Below, one piece after another: positions 49,192-58,422 of a stretch of 64,000 bases of DNA. Numbering within the stretch: position 1 is the first letter of the stretch; every line of letters starts with the position of its first letter. The notes beneath the pieces were generated by a model, which was given only the letters and a program-made list of their open reading frames with translations, had not been told where the DNA came from and searched no databases. The DNA comes from Paenibacillus sp. S150 (GTDB taxonomy: Bacteria > Bacillota > Bacilli > Paenibacillales > Paenibacillaceae): NCBI RefSeq assembly GCF_019352175.1, contig NZ_JACBYI010000007.1:144723-208722 (forward strand). Reading direction: 5' to 3'. Position numbers and translations under genes: made by a program.

Positions 49192-49305
49192 GCTGTCTCC
49201 CCCCCGTTCCTTGCAATCTATTATATGCAGGCGGCGCCGGGCCTCCCGCAGATTTACAGCAGCTGTATCCCATAGTAGTTGAACGCATTCCAGCACGTTT
49301 CATTA

Positions 49306-49360
49306 TAGCACATTCGTAATAGCACATTCGTAATAGCACATTCGTAATAGCACATTCGTA
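49306..49360. repeat. Four 14-bp tandem repeats upstream of fni
   Basis: The unit TAGCACATTCGTAA occurs four times in a row (the last one base shorter). It is in the promoter region shared by fni and the plus-strand phospholipase-like gene. Such arrays vary in length by slippage. Confidence 0.85.
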
Positions 49361-49578
49361 TAGCAATCCACGCACCGCAACTTATGGTATTCCTATGTCC
49401 CGCGTTCTACGTGTAATCGGCAGCTGTATTCGCCTGCAAGCCTGCCGGACAATGACCTGCCGGTACATCCTCAGGGTGCGCGTTGCTGCCAATGAGCCTC
49501 AGCTCTACGGCAGCCGCGGCGGTTCCCCGGGCGGGAAAGAGGCAGCTGCTTCATTTTACCTCTACGGGTGTTAAATAG
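49361..49578. other. Rest of the divergent gap
   Basis: No gene or clear element seen between the tandem repeat and the promoter at 49579. Confidence 0.4.
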
Positions 49579-49608
49579 TTGGATACAACGCCGGAGCATA
49601 CTTATTAT
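49579..49608 (+). promoter_or_regulatory. Candidate promoter of the PLD-like gene
   Basis: TTGGAT, 18 bases, TATTAT, 35 bases upstream of the ATG. Confidence 0.4.
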
Positions 49609-49643
49609 ACAACCCTGCTCCGCGGCACATTCAGGAGGAACCC

Positions 49644-51179
49644 ATGAATCCCGACAAATACACTGCTCCGCCTGAGGCAGCGAAATTCACCAATGCCAAT
49701 GGCCTTGACTTGTCTCCGCTGTATCAGAAGCATCCGCCCCGCCGCCGCAAATGGGTATTATGGGTAGTTGGACTGCTTATTCTCTGGCTTGCCGGTGTGA
49801 TGATCTACCAGACCTGCAAGCCCCTTCCTGCGGGCATTTCTTATGAAAGCCCCGCCTATAGGGCTGACAGCGTTGCTTTTTGGCATGATCTTACTTACCG
49901 GGACAAGAGCGGGCTGGAGCAGAGAGAGGAGCAGATTCTGCCCCGCATCCTGCAAATTATTGAAGACTCGCGCCAGTTCTTGGTGATCGATCTGTTCCTT
50001 TTCAATAATTACACCCATAAAGACCAGCAGTTTCCTGCTGCAAGCCAGGAATTGACCGATAAGCTGGTCGCCCAGCAGGAGGCTTACCCCAATATGGAGA
50101 TCGTCTTCATTACGGATGAAGTCAATACCAATTACGGCTCCGCCCCGAATCCTCTGCTGGAACAGATGACGGCAGCCGGAATCAAGGTGATCCTGACAGA
50201 TGTAGATTCGCTGCGTGATTCGACTCCCGCTTACTCCGCTGTATGGCGGACCTTCATTCAATGGTTCGGGCAATCCGGAAGGGGCTGGATTCCCAACCTG
50301 ATGGCAAGCGAAGGTCCGGACATCACCGTCCGTTCTTATCTGAAGCTGCTGAATGTAAAAGCCAATCACCGCAAAGTGGTGCTCAGCGAGCAAACGGCAC
50401 TGATCTCTTCAGGCAATGTGCACGATGCCAGTGCTTATCATTCCAATATCGCACTGGAAGTGCAGGGGCCAATCCTCGCTGATATTCTGCAAACCGAGCA
50501 GGCGGCTGCGGACTTGTCGCAAGCAGGCCCGATTCTCAGCAAGCTGCCTGTATTCCCCCAAGAGAATGCTGCGCAGACCGGCACGCTTGAGATGCGCTAT
50601 CTGACCGAGGGCAGGATCTATAAATACGCGCTTGAAGGCATTCGCTCCGCCGGGCAGGGCGACACTCTCTGGATGGGCATGTTCTATCTGGCGGACGACA
50701 GGATTCTGGATGAGCTGGTGAAGGCAGCGGCACGCGGGGCCGGCATCCGGCTGCTGATGGACCCGAACCAGAACGCTTTCGGACGCGACAAAATCGGCAT
50801 TCCGAACCGGCCGGTGGCCATGGATCTGAACAAGCGCAGCGGAGGGGAGATTGCCATACGCTGGTACAATACGGGGCAAGAACAGTACCACGCCAAGCTG
50901 ATGTTCATCGCCAAAGCCAGTGGACCATCGATTGTTCTGGGCGGCTCGACTAATTTCACCGCACGCAACCTGGATGATTTCAATCTCGAAAATAATCTCT
51001 GGGTGGCCGTGCCGAAGGACCAGCCGCTGTATGCCGAGATGGAAAGCTACTTTAACCGGCTGTGGAATAACGAAGATGCGCAATACAGCCTGCCGCTGGA
51101 AGAATACCAAAGTGGCGTAACATGGATGAAGTATATCCTCTTCCGGATGCAAAAAAACCTTGGATTCACTACCTTCTAA
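49644..51179 (+). CDS. Membrane-anchored phospholipase D-like protein
   Basis: 511 residues. One N-terminal span (KWVLWVVGLLILWLAGVMIY, 36-55) is followed by two phospholipase-D-like halves. Both catalytic His/Lys pairs are kept (NHRKVVL near 235, YHAKLMF near 415), each followed by the usual GN or GSTN turn. The Asp of the HxK(x4)D motif is replaced, by Glu in the first half and Ala in the second. It may still act as a phosphatidyl transferase because His and Lys do the chemistry. The ATG has AGGAGG upstream. It converges on cls, with repeat copy F overlapping its stop. Confidence 0.85.
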   Translation: MNPDKYTAPPEAAKFTNANGLDLSPLYQKHPPRRRKWVLWVVGLLILWLAGVMIYQTCKPLPAGISYESPAYRADSVAFWHDLTYRDKSGLEQREEQILPRILQIIEDSRQFLVIDLFLFNNYTHKDQQFPAASQELTDKLVAQQEAYPNMEIVFITDEVNTNYGSAPNPLLEQMTAAGIKVILTDVDSLRDSTPAYSAVWRTFIQWFGQSGRGWIPNLMASEGPDITVRSYLKLLNVKANHRKVVLSEQTALISSGNVHDASAYHSNIALEVQGPILADILQTEQAAADLSQAGPILSKLPVFPQENAAQTGTLEMRYLTEGRIYKYALEGIRSAGQGDTLWMGMFYLADDRILDELVKAAARGAGIRLLMDPNQNAFGRDKIGIPNRPVAMDLNKRSGGEIAIRWYNTGQEQYHAKLMFIAKASGPSIVLGGSTNFTARNLDDFNLENNLWVAVPKDQPLYAEMESYFNRLWNNEDAQYSLPLEEYQSGVTWMKYILFRMQKNLGFTTF

Positions 51180-51250
51180 TGATCCTTCTATTTCTCGCTG
51201 AAGCACGCCGTCCTTTACAAGGACGGCGTAGCCGTTTCTATTTGTATTGC
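51176..51250 (-). repeat. Dispersed repeat family 1, copy F
   Basis: In minus orientation: AAATAGAAACGGCTACGCCG, TCCTTGTAAAGGACGGCG, TGCTTCAGCGAGAAATAGAA, GGATCATTA. Its end coincides with the stop codon of the PLD-like gene, and it lies between that gene and the converging cls. The palindrome could terminate transcription from both sides. Confidence 0.75.
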
Positions 51251-51295
51251 TTATTTGCTGAATCAATAACCCGGCGCCTGCCGGATGGACCGTGT

Positions 51296-52804
51296 CTACA
51301 GCAGCGGAGACATCAGCCTTGCGGCAGATTCCAGCAGCCGCTCCAGCAGCCGCTTGTTCATAAAGGTCTCATGCACAATCTGCCGGGTCGACAGCAGGTC
51401 GCGTTCAAAATCGGCCACGATGCGGGCCACACTTTCCGTTTGCAGCAGCAGCGCGTTGACCTCGAAGTTCAGATGGAAGCTGCGCATGTCCATATTCGCG
51501 GTGCCTATCGTCGCAATCTCACCGTCGGTAATCAGCAGCTTCGAGTGGATGAAGCCTTTCTCATATTCATAAATCTTAACACCCGATTCCAGCAGAGCCG
51601 GGAAATAGGAGTGCGAGGCGAGAAAAGGAATCCATTTGTCCGGCTTGGCCGGAAACAGCAGGCGCACATCCAGGCCGGACATCGCGGCCACCCGCAGCGC
51701 GGTTAGGATATCCTCATCCGGAATAAAGTACGGGCTGGCAATCCATACCGACTTCTCTGCCGAGGTGATCATGGAGAAGAAAATGTTTTTGAGCGCACGG
51801 CGCTCATTGTCCGGTCCGCTGGCAATAATCTGCACCGCCCCGTCGCCGCTCGTATAGCGAAGCTGCGGGGAGAGATAATCCTGCTCCAATATTTTCTCGC
51901 CGGTTGTGTGCATCCAGTCCTGCAGGAAAATAATCTGCATCGTCCGCACCGCTTCGCCCCGCAGCAGCATGTGGGTATCGCGCCAGAAGCCATACGTCTT
52001 GCTGCGGCTGAGATATTCATCGCCAACATTCAATCCGCCCATGAAGCCGACATCGCCATCTATGACTACAATTTTGCGGTGGTTCCGGTAATTGACCCGG
52101 CTGGAGAAAAAAGAAGTGGAATTGCCGTAAGCCGCCACCTGCACACCGGCATTGCTTAATTCCTTCAGGAACGCGCGGGACAGCTGCATGCTCCCCACCG
52201 CGTCATACATAAATCTGACGGTAACGCCCGCACGGGCTTTTTCAATCAATATCTGTTGAATGCGTGTCCCGATATGGTCGGCCCGAAAAATATAATACTC
52301 CATATGGATATGATGCTGTGCCTGGCGCAGCTCCAGCAGCAGTGTACCGAACGTTTCCTCGCCATTGGTCAGGATGCGTGTCTCGGAATTGAATGAAATC
52401 GGAGTCCGTGCAAGTCTCTGCGACAAGCCGAGCAGCTTCTGGCGGGAAGCATCAAAGATCGACCAGTCCTGATGCATGCGCAGACCGTCATTCTCAATCC
52501 GCTCATAGGCCATCAGGTCGCGTTGGGCTTTTTTATCATATTTGCGCCGTTTGAACACATTCTGTCCGAACAGGAAATACAGGATGAGTCCCACCACCGG
52601 AATCAAGGCCAGCAGCAGAATCCATGACATCGTTGTGGAGGGATTACGGTTCTCCATGAAAATACCGAGTCCAATGGATATGACGGTCAGCGTGGAGAAA
52701 ATACTGACGATGGTGCCGACGGTACTCCCCAATATGCCGAAGCCAAAATAATAGAATGCCAATAAAGCCGCAATGATGATTAACGCCTGCAATCCTCTTC
52801 TCAT
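51296..52804 (-). CDS. cls: Cardiolipin synthase
   Basis: Joins two phosphatidylglycerols to give cardiolipin and glycerol. 502 residues, with two N-terminal spans in the first 70 residues. Two intact HKD motifs follow: NHRKIVVIDGDVGFMGG and HSKLLITDGEIATIGTAN. The N-terminal phrase ENRNPSTTMSWILLLALIPVVGLILYFLFGQN is the usual cls domain. The start has a GAAGGTAGG site. The converging gene at 49644 is a distant relative with altered motifs. Confidence 0.94.
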   Translation of the reverse strand: MRRGLQALIIIAALLAFYYFGFGILGSTVGTIVSIFSTLTVISIGLGIFMENRNPSTTMSWILLLALIPVVGLILYFLFGQNVFKRRKYDKKAQRDLMAYERIENDGLRMHQDWSIFDASRQKLLGLSQRLARTPISFNSETRILTNGEETFGTLLLELRQAQHHIHMEYYIFRADHIGTRIQQILIEKARAGVTVRFMYDAVGSMQLSRAFLKELSNAGVQVAAYGNSTSFFSSRVNYRNHRKIVVIDGDVGFMGGLNVGDEYLSRSKTYGFWRDTHMLLRGEAVRTMQIIFLQDWMHTTGEKILEQDYLSPQLRYTSGDGAVQIIASGPDNERRALKNIFFSMITSAEKSVWIASPYFIPDEDILTALRVAAMSGLDVRLLFPAKPDKWIPFLASHSYFPALLESGVKIYEYEKGFIHSKLLITDGEIATIGTANMDMRSFHLNFEVNALLLQTESVARIVADFERDLLSTRQIVHETFMNKRLLERLLESAARLMSPLL

Positions 52805-52953
52805 AGATACCTACCTTCTTTTTCTGCCTTTCATCACTAAAATGACACATTTATATATTACATGAAGAAAGTATTTCTTCCTACTGGAATCCACTGCAAA
52901 ACGGCAATTGCAACAATAATGTAACCTCTTGGGCGGCTCTTGCACAGCTACAT

Positions 52954-52982
52954 TTGTAATGGCTCCTGATCTATACTATAAT
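52954..52982 (+). promoter_or_regulatory. Promoter of the TetR-RND unit
   Basis: TTGTAA, 17 bases, perfect TATAAT. Transcription would start near 52989, inside the dyad described next. Confidence 0.65.
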
Positions 52983-52987
52983 CGGCA

Positions 52988-53001
52988 TGACTAAAGAGTC
53001 A
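52988..53001. promoter_or_regulatory. Candidate TetR operator
   Basis: TGACT, four bases, AGTCA: a perfect dyad placed right at the predicted transcription start. This is where a self-regulating TetR repressor would bind. It is shorter than most TetR sites. Confidence 0.4.
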
Positions 53002-53038
53002 ATCAGAGAACTCTACGGTCAGAAAGGAGCCGCTATCC

Positions 53039-53956
53039 TTGGCAGCTGACAAAAATGCAACTAAAAAGGAACAAATCATTAAAACAGCCATGCAGCTATT
53101 CGCTGTGAAAGGCTCATCCTCCACCTCCATGCAGGAGATTGCCGAATTATGCGGGATATCCAAGGGCAGTCTCTATCTGGTGTTCAAATCCAAGGAAGAG
53201 CTGGAACGCAGCATTTATATAAATTGCTTCCGCATGATCCATGACCCCCTCATGCAGGAGGAGCTGGAGGGCACAAGAACGCCGCGTGAGAAGCTGCGCA
53301 ACCAGGTTGAAATTCTGCTTCATCATTTATACGAGCTGCGGGAATTTTTGCAGCGGCAGGTCCAGGAGCTGGCCGGAAAAGGAATGGCAGATGCGCCGGA
53401 GTGGCTGCGCAAGATCAACGGTCCCCTGCTGAACTGGAGCCGGAGTAAACTGGAGACCTTATACGGAAAAGAGATCCTGCCTTACACAGGAGAACTGTTT
53501 CTGATCGGGCACGGAATGATTAATTCCTATATTTGGGCTCTGTTCAACCATGATTCCATCGTTGCCATCCCGCGTCTTGCCGACCATTTCGTGGATTTGC
53601 TGGATATCGTGGCGGCGGGTCTGCTCGCGGGCCGGCCGGGCCCCCTGATCTCCCCCTCAGCCTTGGAGAGCTGGATGGAGCATCATGAAGGAACCAGCCA
53701 CCGTAATCCTTTTCAGATCATCAAGCAAATGAAGGCAGCGCTCAGCTCAGCTGAGGGACTGGACCCGCAGAGTGCAGAGGATGCCCTCGAATCAATTGAG
53801 ATTCTGGAAAGCGAAGTTCTGCTGCCTTATCCGCGCAAGGCTATTTTCCAGGGAATGCTGGCCAACCTGCAGGGTTACTCTGTGCTCCGCCAGGAAGTCG
53901 AGGATTTGAAGAAGCTGGGATCGCTTCACATGCATAATGCCTGCAGTTCACAGTAA
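53039..53956 (+). CDS. TetR/AcrR family transcriptional regulator
   Basis: 305 residues, longer than most of the family. The N-terminal HTH is QIIKTAMQLFAVKGSSSTSMQEIAELCGISKGSLYLVFKSKEEL (15-58). The C-terminal ligand domain is followed by an extra helical region (after ISPSALESWMEHHEG) of about 90 residues that I cannot assign. The start is TTG with an AAAGGAG site. It lies 108 bases before the RND pump gene on the same strand, so it most likely controls that pump, as with many AcrR-type pairs. Confidence 0.9.
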   Translation: MAADKNATKKEQIIKTAMQLFAVKGSSSTSMQEIAELCGISKGSLYLVFKSKEELERSIYINCFRMIHDPLMQEELEGTRTPREKLRNQVEILLHHLYELREFLQRQVQELAGKGMADAPEWLRKINGPLLNWSRSKLETLYGKEILPYTGELFLIGHGMINSYIWALFNHDSIVAIPRLADHFVDLLDIVAAGLLAGRPGPLISPSALESWMEHHEGTSHRNPFQIIKQMKAALSSAEGLDPQSAEDALESIEILESEVLLPYPRKAIFQGMLANLQGYSVLRQEVEDLKKLGSLHMHNACSSQ

Positions 53957-54064
53957 TTTAGAAGGCATAGCCAGCAGAGAGAGAACAACGGGTAGGCAGT
54001 GCCAAGCCATTTTATATTGGAGGTCTTTCTTACGGAAGGCACGAGAGGAGCAGAAACGTAACTT

Positions 54065-57000
54065 ATGAAAAGCTTAATTAATTTCTCGCTCAGAAACAAA
54101 TTCGCTATTTGGCTTCTGACAATCATCATCGTGTTCGCCGGTCTGTACAGCGGTCTGACCATGAAGCAGGAAACACTGCCTAATATCAGCATCCCTTATC
54201 TCAGCATAACAACGATATACCCGGGAGCCGCGCCGGAGGGCGTTGTGAACGATGTCAGCAAGCCGCTGGAGCAGAAGCTCCGCAATGTGGACGGTGTGAA
54301 GACACTGACCTCGAACTCCTTAGAGAATGCTTCCAGCATTACCATTGAATTCGATTATGGCACGAATCTCGACAATGCCACGGCAGCCGTGCGCGAGTCG
54401 CTGAATGAAGTCACCCTGCCGGAGAATGTGCAAAAGCCGCAGATCTCGCGGTTCAGCCTAAGCTCCTTGCCGGTCATTTCACTCAGCTTGTCCGATACCG
54501 GCTCTGAGAATCTGGAAGCACTGACCCGCATTGCCGAGAATGATATCCGTCCTGCGCTGGAAGATATCGAAGGCGTGGCCTCTGTGCAAATTGCCGGACA
54601 ATACGTGCAGGAAGTTACACTTAAGTTCAACCAGGAGAAGCTGCAGCAATACGGGCTGTCCGAAGATACCATTAAAGGGATTGTCCAGGGCTCTTCCCTG
54701 CGTGTACCGCTAGGATTGTTCACAATGGAGGATTCCCAGAAGGCAGTGGTTGTAGACGGCAATGTCACTACGGTCGATGATCTGAAGAACCTGAGCATTC
54801 CCGCTCTGCCATCCGGCGCCGGTGCAACCGGTGGAGCTTCGGCCGGAGCCGGAGCAGCCGCAGGCACTGATGCAGCTCCCGAGAGTGGGGCAGCAGCCGG
54901 TTCGGCTGGCGGAGCTGCCATGGCCGGATTGCCGACGGTGAAGCTCGGAGATTTGGCCGATATCGAGGTTGTCGGCAAGTCGGAATCCATCTCCCGCACC
55001 AACGGCGAGGAATCCATCGGAATCCAGATTGTCAAAGCCAATGACGCCAACACAGTGGATGTGGTCAACGCCGTCAAGGACAAGGCAGAAGAGCTGAAGC
55101 AGCAATACAAATCGATGGAGCTTACGGTACTGCTGGACCAAGGCAAGCCGATTGAGGATTCCGTGAGCACGATGCTGTCCAAGGCTGCTTTTGGCGCGCT
55201 GTTCGCTGTACTGATTATCCTGCTCTTCCTGCGGAACATCCGCTCGACGATTATCTCCATCATCTCCATTCCATTGTCGCTGCTGATTGCGGTTCTCTGC
55301 CTGCGCCAGATGGACATTACGCTGAATATGATGACACTGGGGGCTATGACTGTAGCCATCGGGCGGGTAGTCGATGACTCGATTGTTGTCATTGAGAATA
55401 TCTTCCGGCGGCTCACCCTGTCCGGCGAGAAGCTGCGGGGCCGGGAGCTGATCAGCGCGGCGACGCGGGAAATGTTCGTGCCGATCATGTCCTCGACCAT
55501 CGTAACCATCGCCGTGTTCCTGCCGCTCGCTTTTGTCAGCGGTATGGTGGGCGAGCTGTTCCTCCCGTTTGCCCTCACGATGGTATTCGCTCTGCTGGCT
55601 TCGCTGGTAGTAGCCATTACCCTGGTGCCCGCATTGGCGCACACACTGTTCCGCAACGGCCTGAAGAAAGGCAGGAGCGGCCACGGTGAGAAACCGGGCA
55701 GAATGGCTTCCGGCTATCAAAAGATTCTGAACTGGTCGCTTTCCCATAAGCTGATTACCTTCGGCGTTGCCGTGCTTCTGCTGGCAGGCAGCCTGTTCCT
55801 GATCAAGCCGATCGGTGTCAGCTTCCTGCCTTCCCAGGAAGAGAAGAATGTAACCCTCACCTTCTCTCCGAAGGCCGGACAGACGCTGGAAGATGTCAAG
55901 GAGCAAGGCCTGAAAGCCGAGAACTATATTCTGGCTCAAGAGCATTTGGACAAAATGCAATATTCGATCGGCGGCAGCAGCCCGTTCGGTATGAGCTCCG
56001 GGAATTCGGGTCTGTTCTATGTCACCTATGACAGTGATACTCCAGATTTCGATACCGTCAAAGAAAACCTGATCGAAGGTCTGACCCAAGAGGTGCCGGA
56101 TGGCGTCTGGGGCGATTTGTCCGGAATGGCGGGCGGTGGCCTTGGAGGCAGCACATTGACCGTGAATATTTATGGCGACAGTCTGGATCAGCTCAAACCG
56201 GTAGCCGACGAGATTGCCGGCATCGTGCAGGCGGATACCGAGAACTTCAAGGATGGGGAGACCAGTCTCTCCGAAGCCTATGATCAGTACACCATCGTTG
56301 CCGATCAGGCGAAGCTGAGTTCCCTCGGCCTCACTGCCGGACAAATCGCGATGAAGCTGAGTCCTGCCGGTACCCGTCCAGTCCTGACCGAAGTGGAGCT
56401 TGACGGTAAAAACTACAATGTCTACATCGAAACCGACAAGGATACGTACACCAGCCTTCAGGAAATGGAAGAAGCTGCATTGACCTCACCGCTGGGCATT
56501 ACGGTGCCGATTGGCGAGGTAGCCAAGGTTGAGAAAGGCACTTCACCGGATTCCATTACCCGCGAAGACGGTAAAATGAAGGTGGAGGTCACAGCCGAAA
56601 TTATCTCAAATGATGTTAACAGCGCTTCGAACAGCGTCAAGGACAAAATCGATGCTTTGGAGCTTCCTGATGGTGTGACTGTCACCTTCGGCGGGGTTAC
56701 CGAGCAGATTAACGATACGTTTGGACAGCTTGGCATTGCCATGGCGGCCGCAATCGCCATCGTGTACTTCGTGCTGGTGGTTACGTTTGGCGGCGGTCTG
56801 GCACCGTTCGCGATCCTGTTCTCTCTGCCGTTCACCGTCATCGGAGCACTTGTTGCCCTGCTGCTGGCCGGTGAGACCCTGAACGTGTCCGCACTCATGG
56901 GCGCACTGATGCTGATCGGGATCGTCGTCACCAATGCGATCGTCCTGATCGACAGGGTCATTCACAAGGAAAAAGAAGGAATGCCTACCCGCCAGGCGCT

Positions 57001-57232
57001 GCTTGAAGCCGGAGCTATCCGCCTGCGTCCGATTCTGATGACCGCTCTGGCTACCATCGGTGCGCTGCTGCCGCTCGTGTCCGGTCTCGAAAACAGCGCC
57101 GGCATCATCTCCAAAGGCCTCGGCGTAACAGTTATCGGCGGCCTCGTCAGCTCCACCCTGCTGACACTGGTCGTCGTGCCGATTGTGTATGAATTCCTGA
57201 TGAAATTCCGCAGCAAAAAGGTATATGAATAA
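54065..57232 (+). CDS. RND family efflux pump (SwrC/AcrB type)
   Basis: 1055 residues with the standard two-fold RND layout: span 1 at residues 12-32, large outside loops at about 35-330 and 560-860, and spans 2-6 and 8-12 in two clusters. The proton relay region MTLGAMTVAIGRVVDDSIVVIENIFR in span 4 has the two Asp. VTNAIVLIDRVIHKEK closes the second half. An Ala/Gly-rich insert (54805-54935) interrupts the first outside loop. Closest known Firmicute relative is SwrC, needed for surfactin export and swarming. No adaptor or outer-membrane partner is present, as expected in a Gram-positive. Confidence 0.92.
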   Translation: MKSLINFSLRNKFAIWLLTIIIVFAGLYSGLTMKQETLPNISIPYLSITTIYPGAAPEGVVNDVSKPLEQKLRNVDGVKTLTSNSLENASSITIEFDYGTNLDNATAAVRESLNEVTLPENVQKPQISRFSLSSLPVISLSLSDTGSENLEALTRIAENDIRPALEDIEGVASVQIAGQYVQEVTLKFNQEKLQQYGLSEDTIKGIVQGSSLRVPLGLFTMEDSQKAVVVDGNVTTVDDLKNLSIPALPSGAGATGGASAGAGAAAGTDAAPESGAAAGSAGGAAMAGLPTVKLGDLADIEVVGKSESISRTNGEESIGIQIVKANDANTVDVVNAVKDKAEELKQQYKSMELTVLLDQGKPIEDSVSTMLSKAAFGALFAVLIILLFLRNIRSTIISIISIPLSLLIAVLCLRQMDITLNMMTLGAMTVAIGRVVDDSIVVIENIFRRLTLSGEKLRGRELISAATREMFVPIMSSTIVTIAVFLPLAFVSGMVGELFLPFALTMVFALLASLVVAITLVPALAHTLFRNGLKKGRSGHGEKPGRMASGYQKILNWSLSHKLITFGVAVLLLAGSLFLIKPIGVSFLPSQEEKNVTLTFSPKAGQTLEDVKEQGLKAENYILAQEHLDKMQYSIGGSSPFGMSSGNSGLFYVTYDSDTPDFDTVKENLIEGLTQEVPDGVWGDLSGMAGGGLGGSTLTVNIYGDSLDQLKPVADEIAGIVQADTENFKDGETSLSEAYDQYTIVADQAKLSSLGLTAGQIAMKLSPAGTRPVLTEVELDGKNYNVYIETDKDTYTSLQEMEEAALTSPLGITVPIGEVAKVEKGTSPDSITREDGKMKVEVTAEIISNDVNSASNSVKDKIDALELPDGVTVTFGGVTEQINDTFGQLGIAMAAAIAIVYFVLVVTFGGGLAPFAILFSLPFTVIGALVALLLAGETLNVSALMGALMLIGIVVTNAIVLIDRVIHKEKEGMPTRQALLEAGAIRLRPILMTALATIGALLPLVSGLENSAGIISKGLGVTVIGGLVSSTLLTLVVVPIVYEFLMKFRSKKVYE

Positions 57233-57256
57233 ACGTTGATCCTATAACCGCAAAAG

Positions 57257-57300
57257 AAAAAAAGGCGCTCTTCCATAAGTGGAAGGGCGCCTTGTTCTTT
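57257..57300. terminator. Bidirectional terminator between the RND pump and the TorD-like gene
   Basis: AAGGCGCTCTTCCA pairs with GGAAGGGCGCCTT, with A runs on one side and TTGTTCTTT on the other. It serves both converging genes. Confidence 0.8.
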
Positions 57301-57333
57301 GACTCACTCGATAGTCCCCGGTTCCGGCCCAGC

Positions 57334-58029
57334 CTAGGCCATTGATGCCGCACTGCTCTCCAGGGATGTCTTCCAAGCACGCAGCATTTGCAGATCCTGC
57401 GGCAGAAACTCTTCCAGCATGTGACTGAGTCCAAGATAAAGCGGACTATCTGTTGCAGCGTTCAGTCTCTCGCAGAACTGCGGCGTCCATCTCAGCAGAT
57501 GCTCCTCCAGGAAGTGCTCCTGAATCTCCAGAAGCTCCATCGCGCTGCGGATGGAGAAGCAGTTGTACAGCATCCGCTCATGGAGCACTGCCATGAATTC
57601 CAGCTCAATGGCGAGATGATCGTCGGCTTCGCCGCCGCATTTCTTGAAGACAATTCCCGCCGAAGCGTACACATCGGAGAGCACGTTGCAGAATTCTTCC
57701 TCACGGCCAAGCTCTGCCGCTTCACGGGCCATAAGCGTGCTGGCTGCACGTTCATTCATCAGACGCATGTATTCACAGTTCTCGCGCTCGCAGATCTGCC
57801 GCAGCTCCGAAGGCTCCTGACTGCAGAGATAGCGCTTCAGTTCCCGGCCGCCTTCCGTCATGTCTGCAGCCACACTCATCCGGCGGCTGCGGCTCCATTG
57901 GGCTACCAGCGAAAGGCTTGGCTTTCTCCCATAAAAATCCACCAGAAGCTGATATATTAATCCCCGGCTCTCCAGCCAGCGGCTAAACGCCTCCGGCACG
58001 ACAAGCGATGGAACAGTTGGTATAGTCAT
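57334..58029 (-). CDS. TorD/DmsD-type molybdoenzyme chaperone
   Basis: 231 residues, all helical. The family core is DDHLAIELEFMAVLHERML, followed by EHFLEEHLLRWTPQFCERLN. The N-terminal YQLLVDFYGRKPSLSLVAQW also fits. These chaperones bind the leader or cofactor site of a molybdopterin oxidoreductase before export. It is divergent from moaA (394 bases apart), which supports a molybdenum-cofactor role, but no oxidoreductase gene is in view. ATG with AGGGAGG upstream. A -10 (TATAAT, 58163-58168) lies upstream with no good -35. Confidence 0.8.
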   Translation of the reverse strand: MTIPTVPSLVVPEAFSRWLESRGLIYQLLVDFYGRKPSLSLVAQWSRSRRMSVAADMTEGGRELKRYLCSQEPSELRQICERENCEYMRLMNERAASTLMAREAAELGREEEFCNVLSDVYASAGIVFKKCGGEADDHLAIELEFMAVLHERMLYNCFSIRSAMELLEIQEHFLEEHLLRWTPQFCERLNAATDSPLYLGLSHMLEEFLPQDLQMLRAWKTSLESSAASMA

Positions 58030-58358
58030 TTTGCAAATCCTCCCTATTGGTTTGCCGGGCGCTTATCGCCTTATAGCCTGCAAGGCGCGCGTTATCCGGT
58101 ATCCTAGCTGTGCTCTTCGCAAAAGTGAGTAAAATTTCAGACTGATAAACTTCCGCACCTAAATTATATCGAAAATGTGAAGCGCTTTCGGTGAGCATTC
58201 TATGACCATTCCTTGAAATTGTCGCACTTCTGTCAAAATTGTCCTTTGCCATTGCCGTTCTATCACATATTATTTAGAATGTCTGTTTCTAAGTTTTACA
58301 ATCTGTGCCCACCCTCTTCCAAAATCATTGCGGACAAGCTGCCGGAGTCCATGGTGCA

Positions 58359-58387
58359 TTGACGTGAACGCCAACATTCTTTAAAAT
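58359..58387 (+). promoter_or_regulatory. Promoter of moaA
   Basis: TTGACG, 17 bases, TAAAAT, about 35 bases upstream of the moaA ATG. The rest of the 394-base gap between torD and moaA holds AT-rich sequence and no recognisable molybdenum riboswitch. Confidence 0.6.
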
Positions 58388-58422
58388 TTAAAATAAAACC
58401 CCACAGCTGAAGGGAGCACATC

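Noticed and set aside
58171..58190. Catabolite-response or FNR site near torD (GTGAAGCGCTTTCGGTGAG)
   Set aside because: Only the AAGCGCTTTC core fits a cre site and the outer half-sites do not match. The FNR form is also off by spacing.
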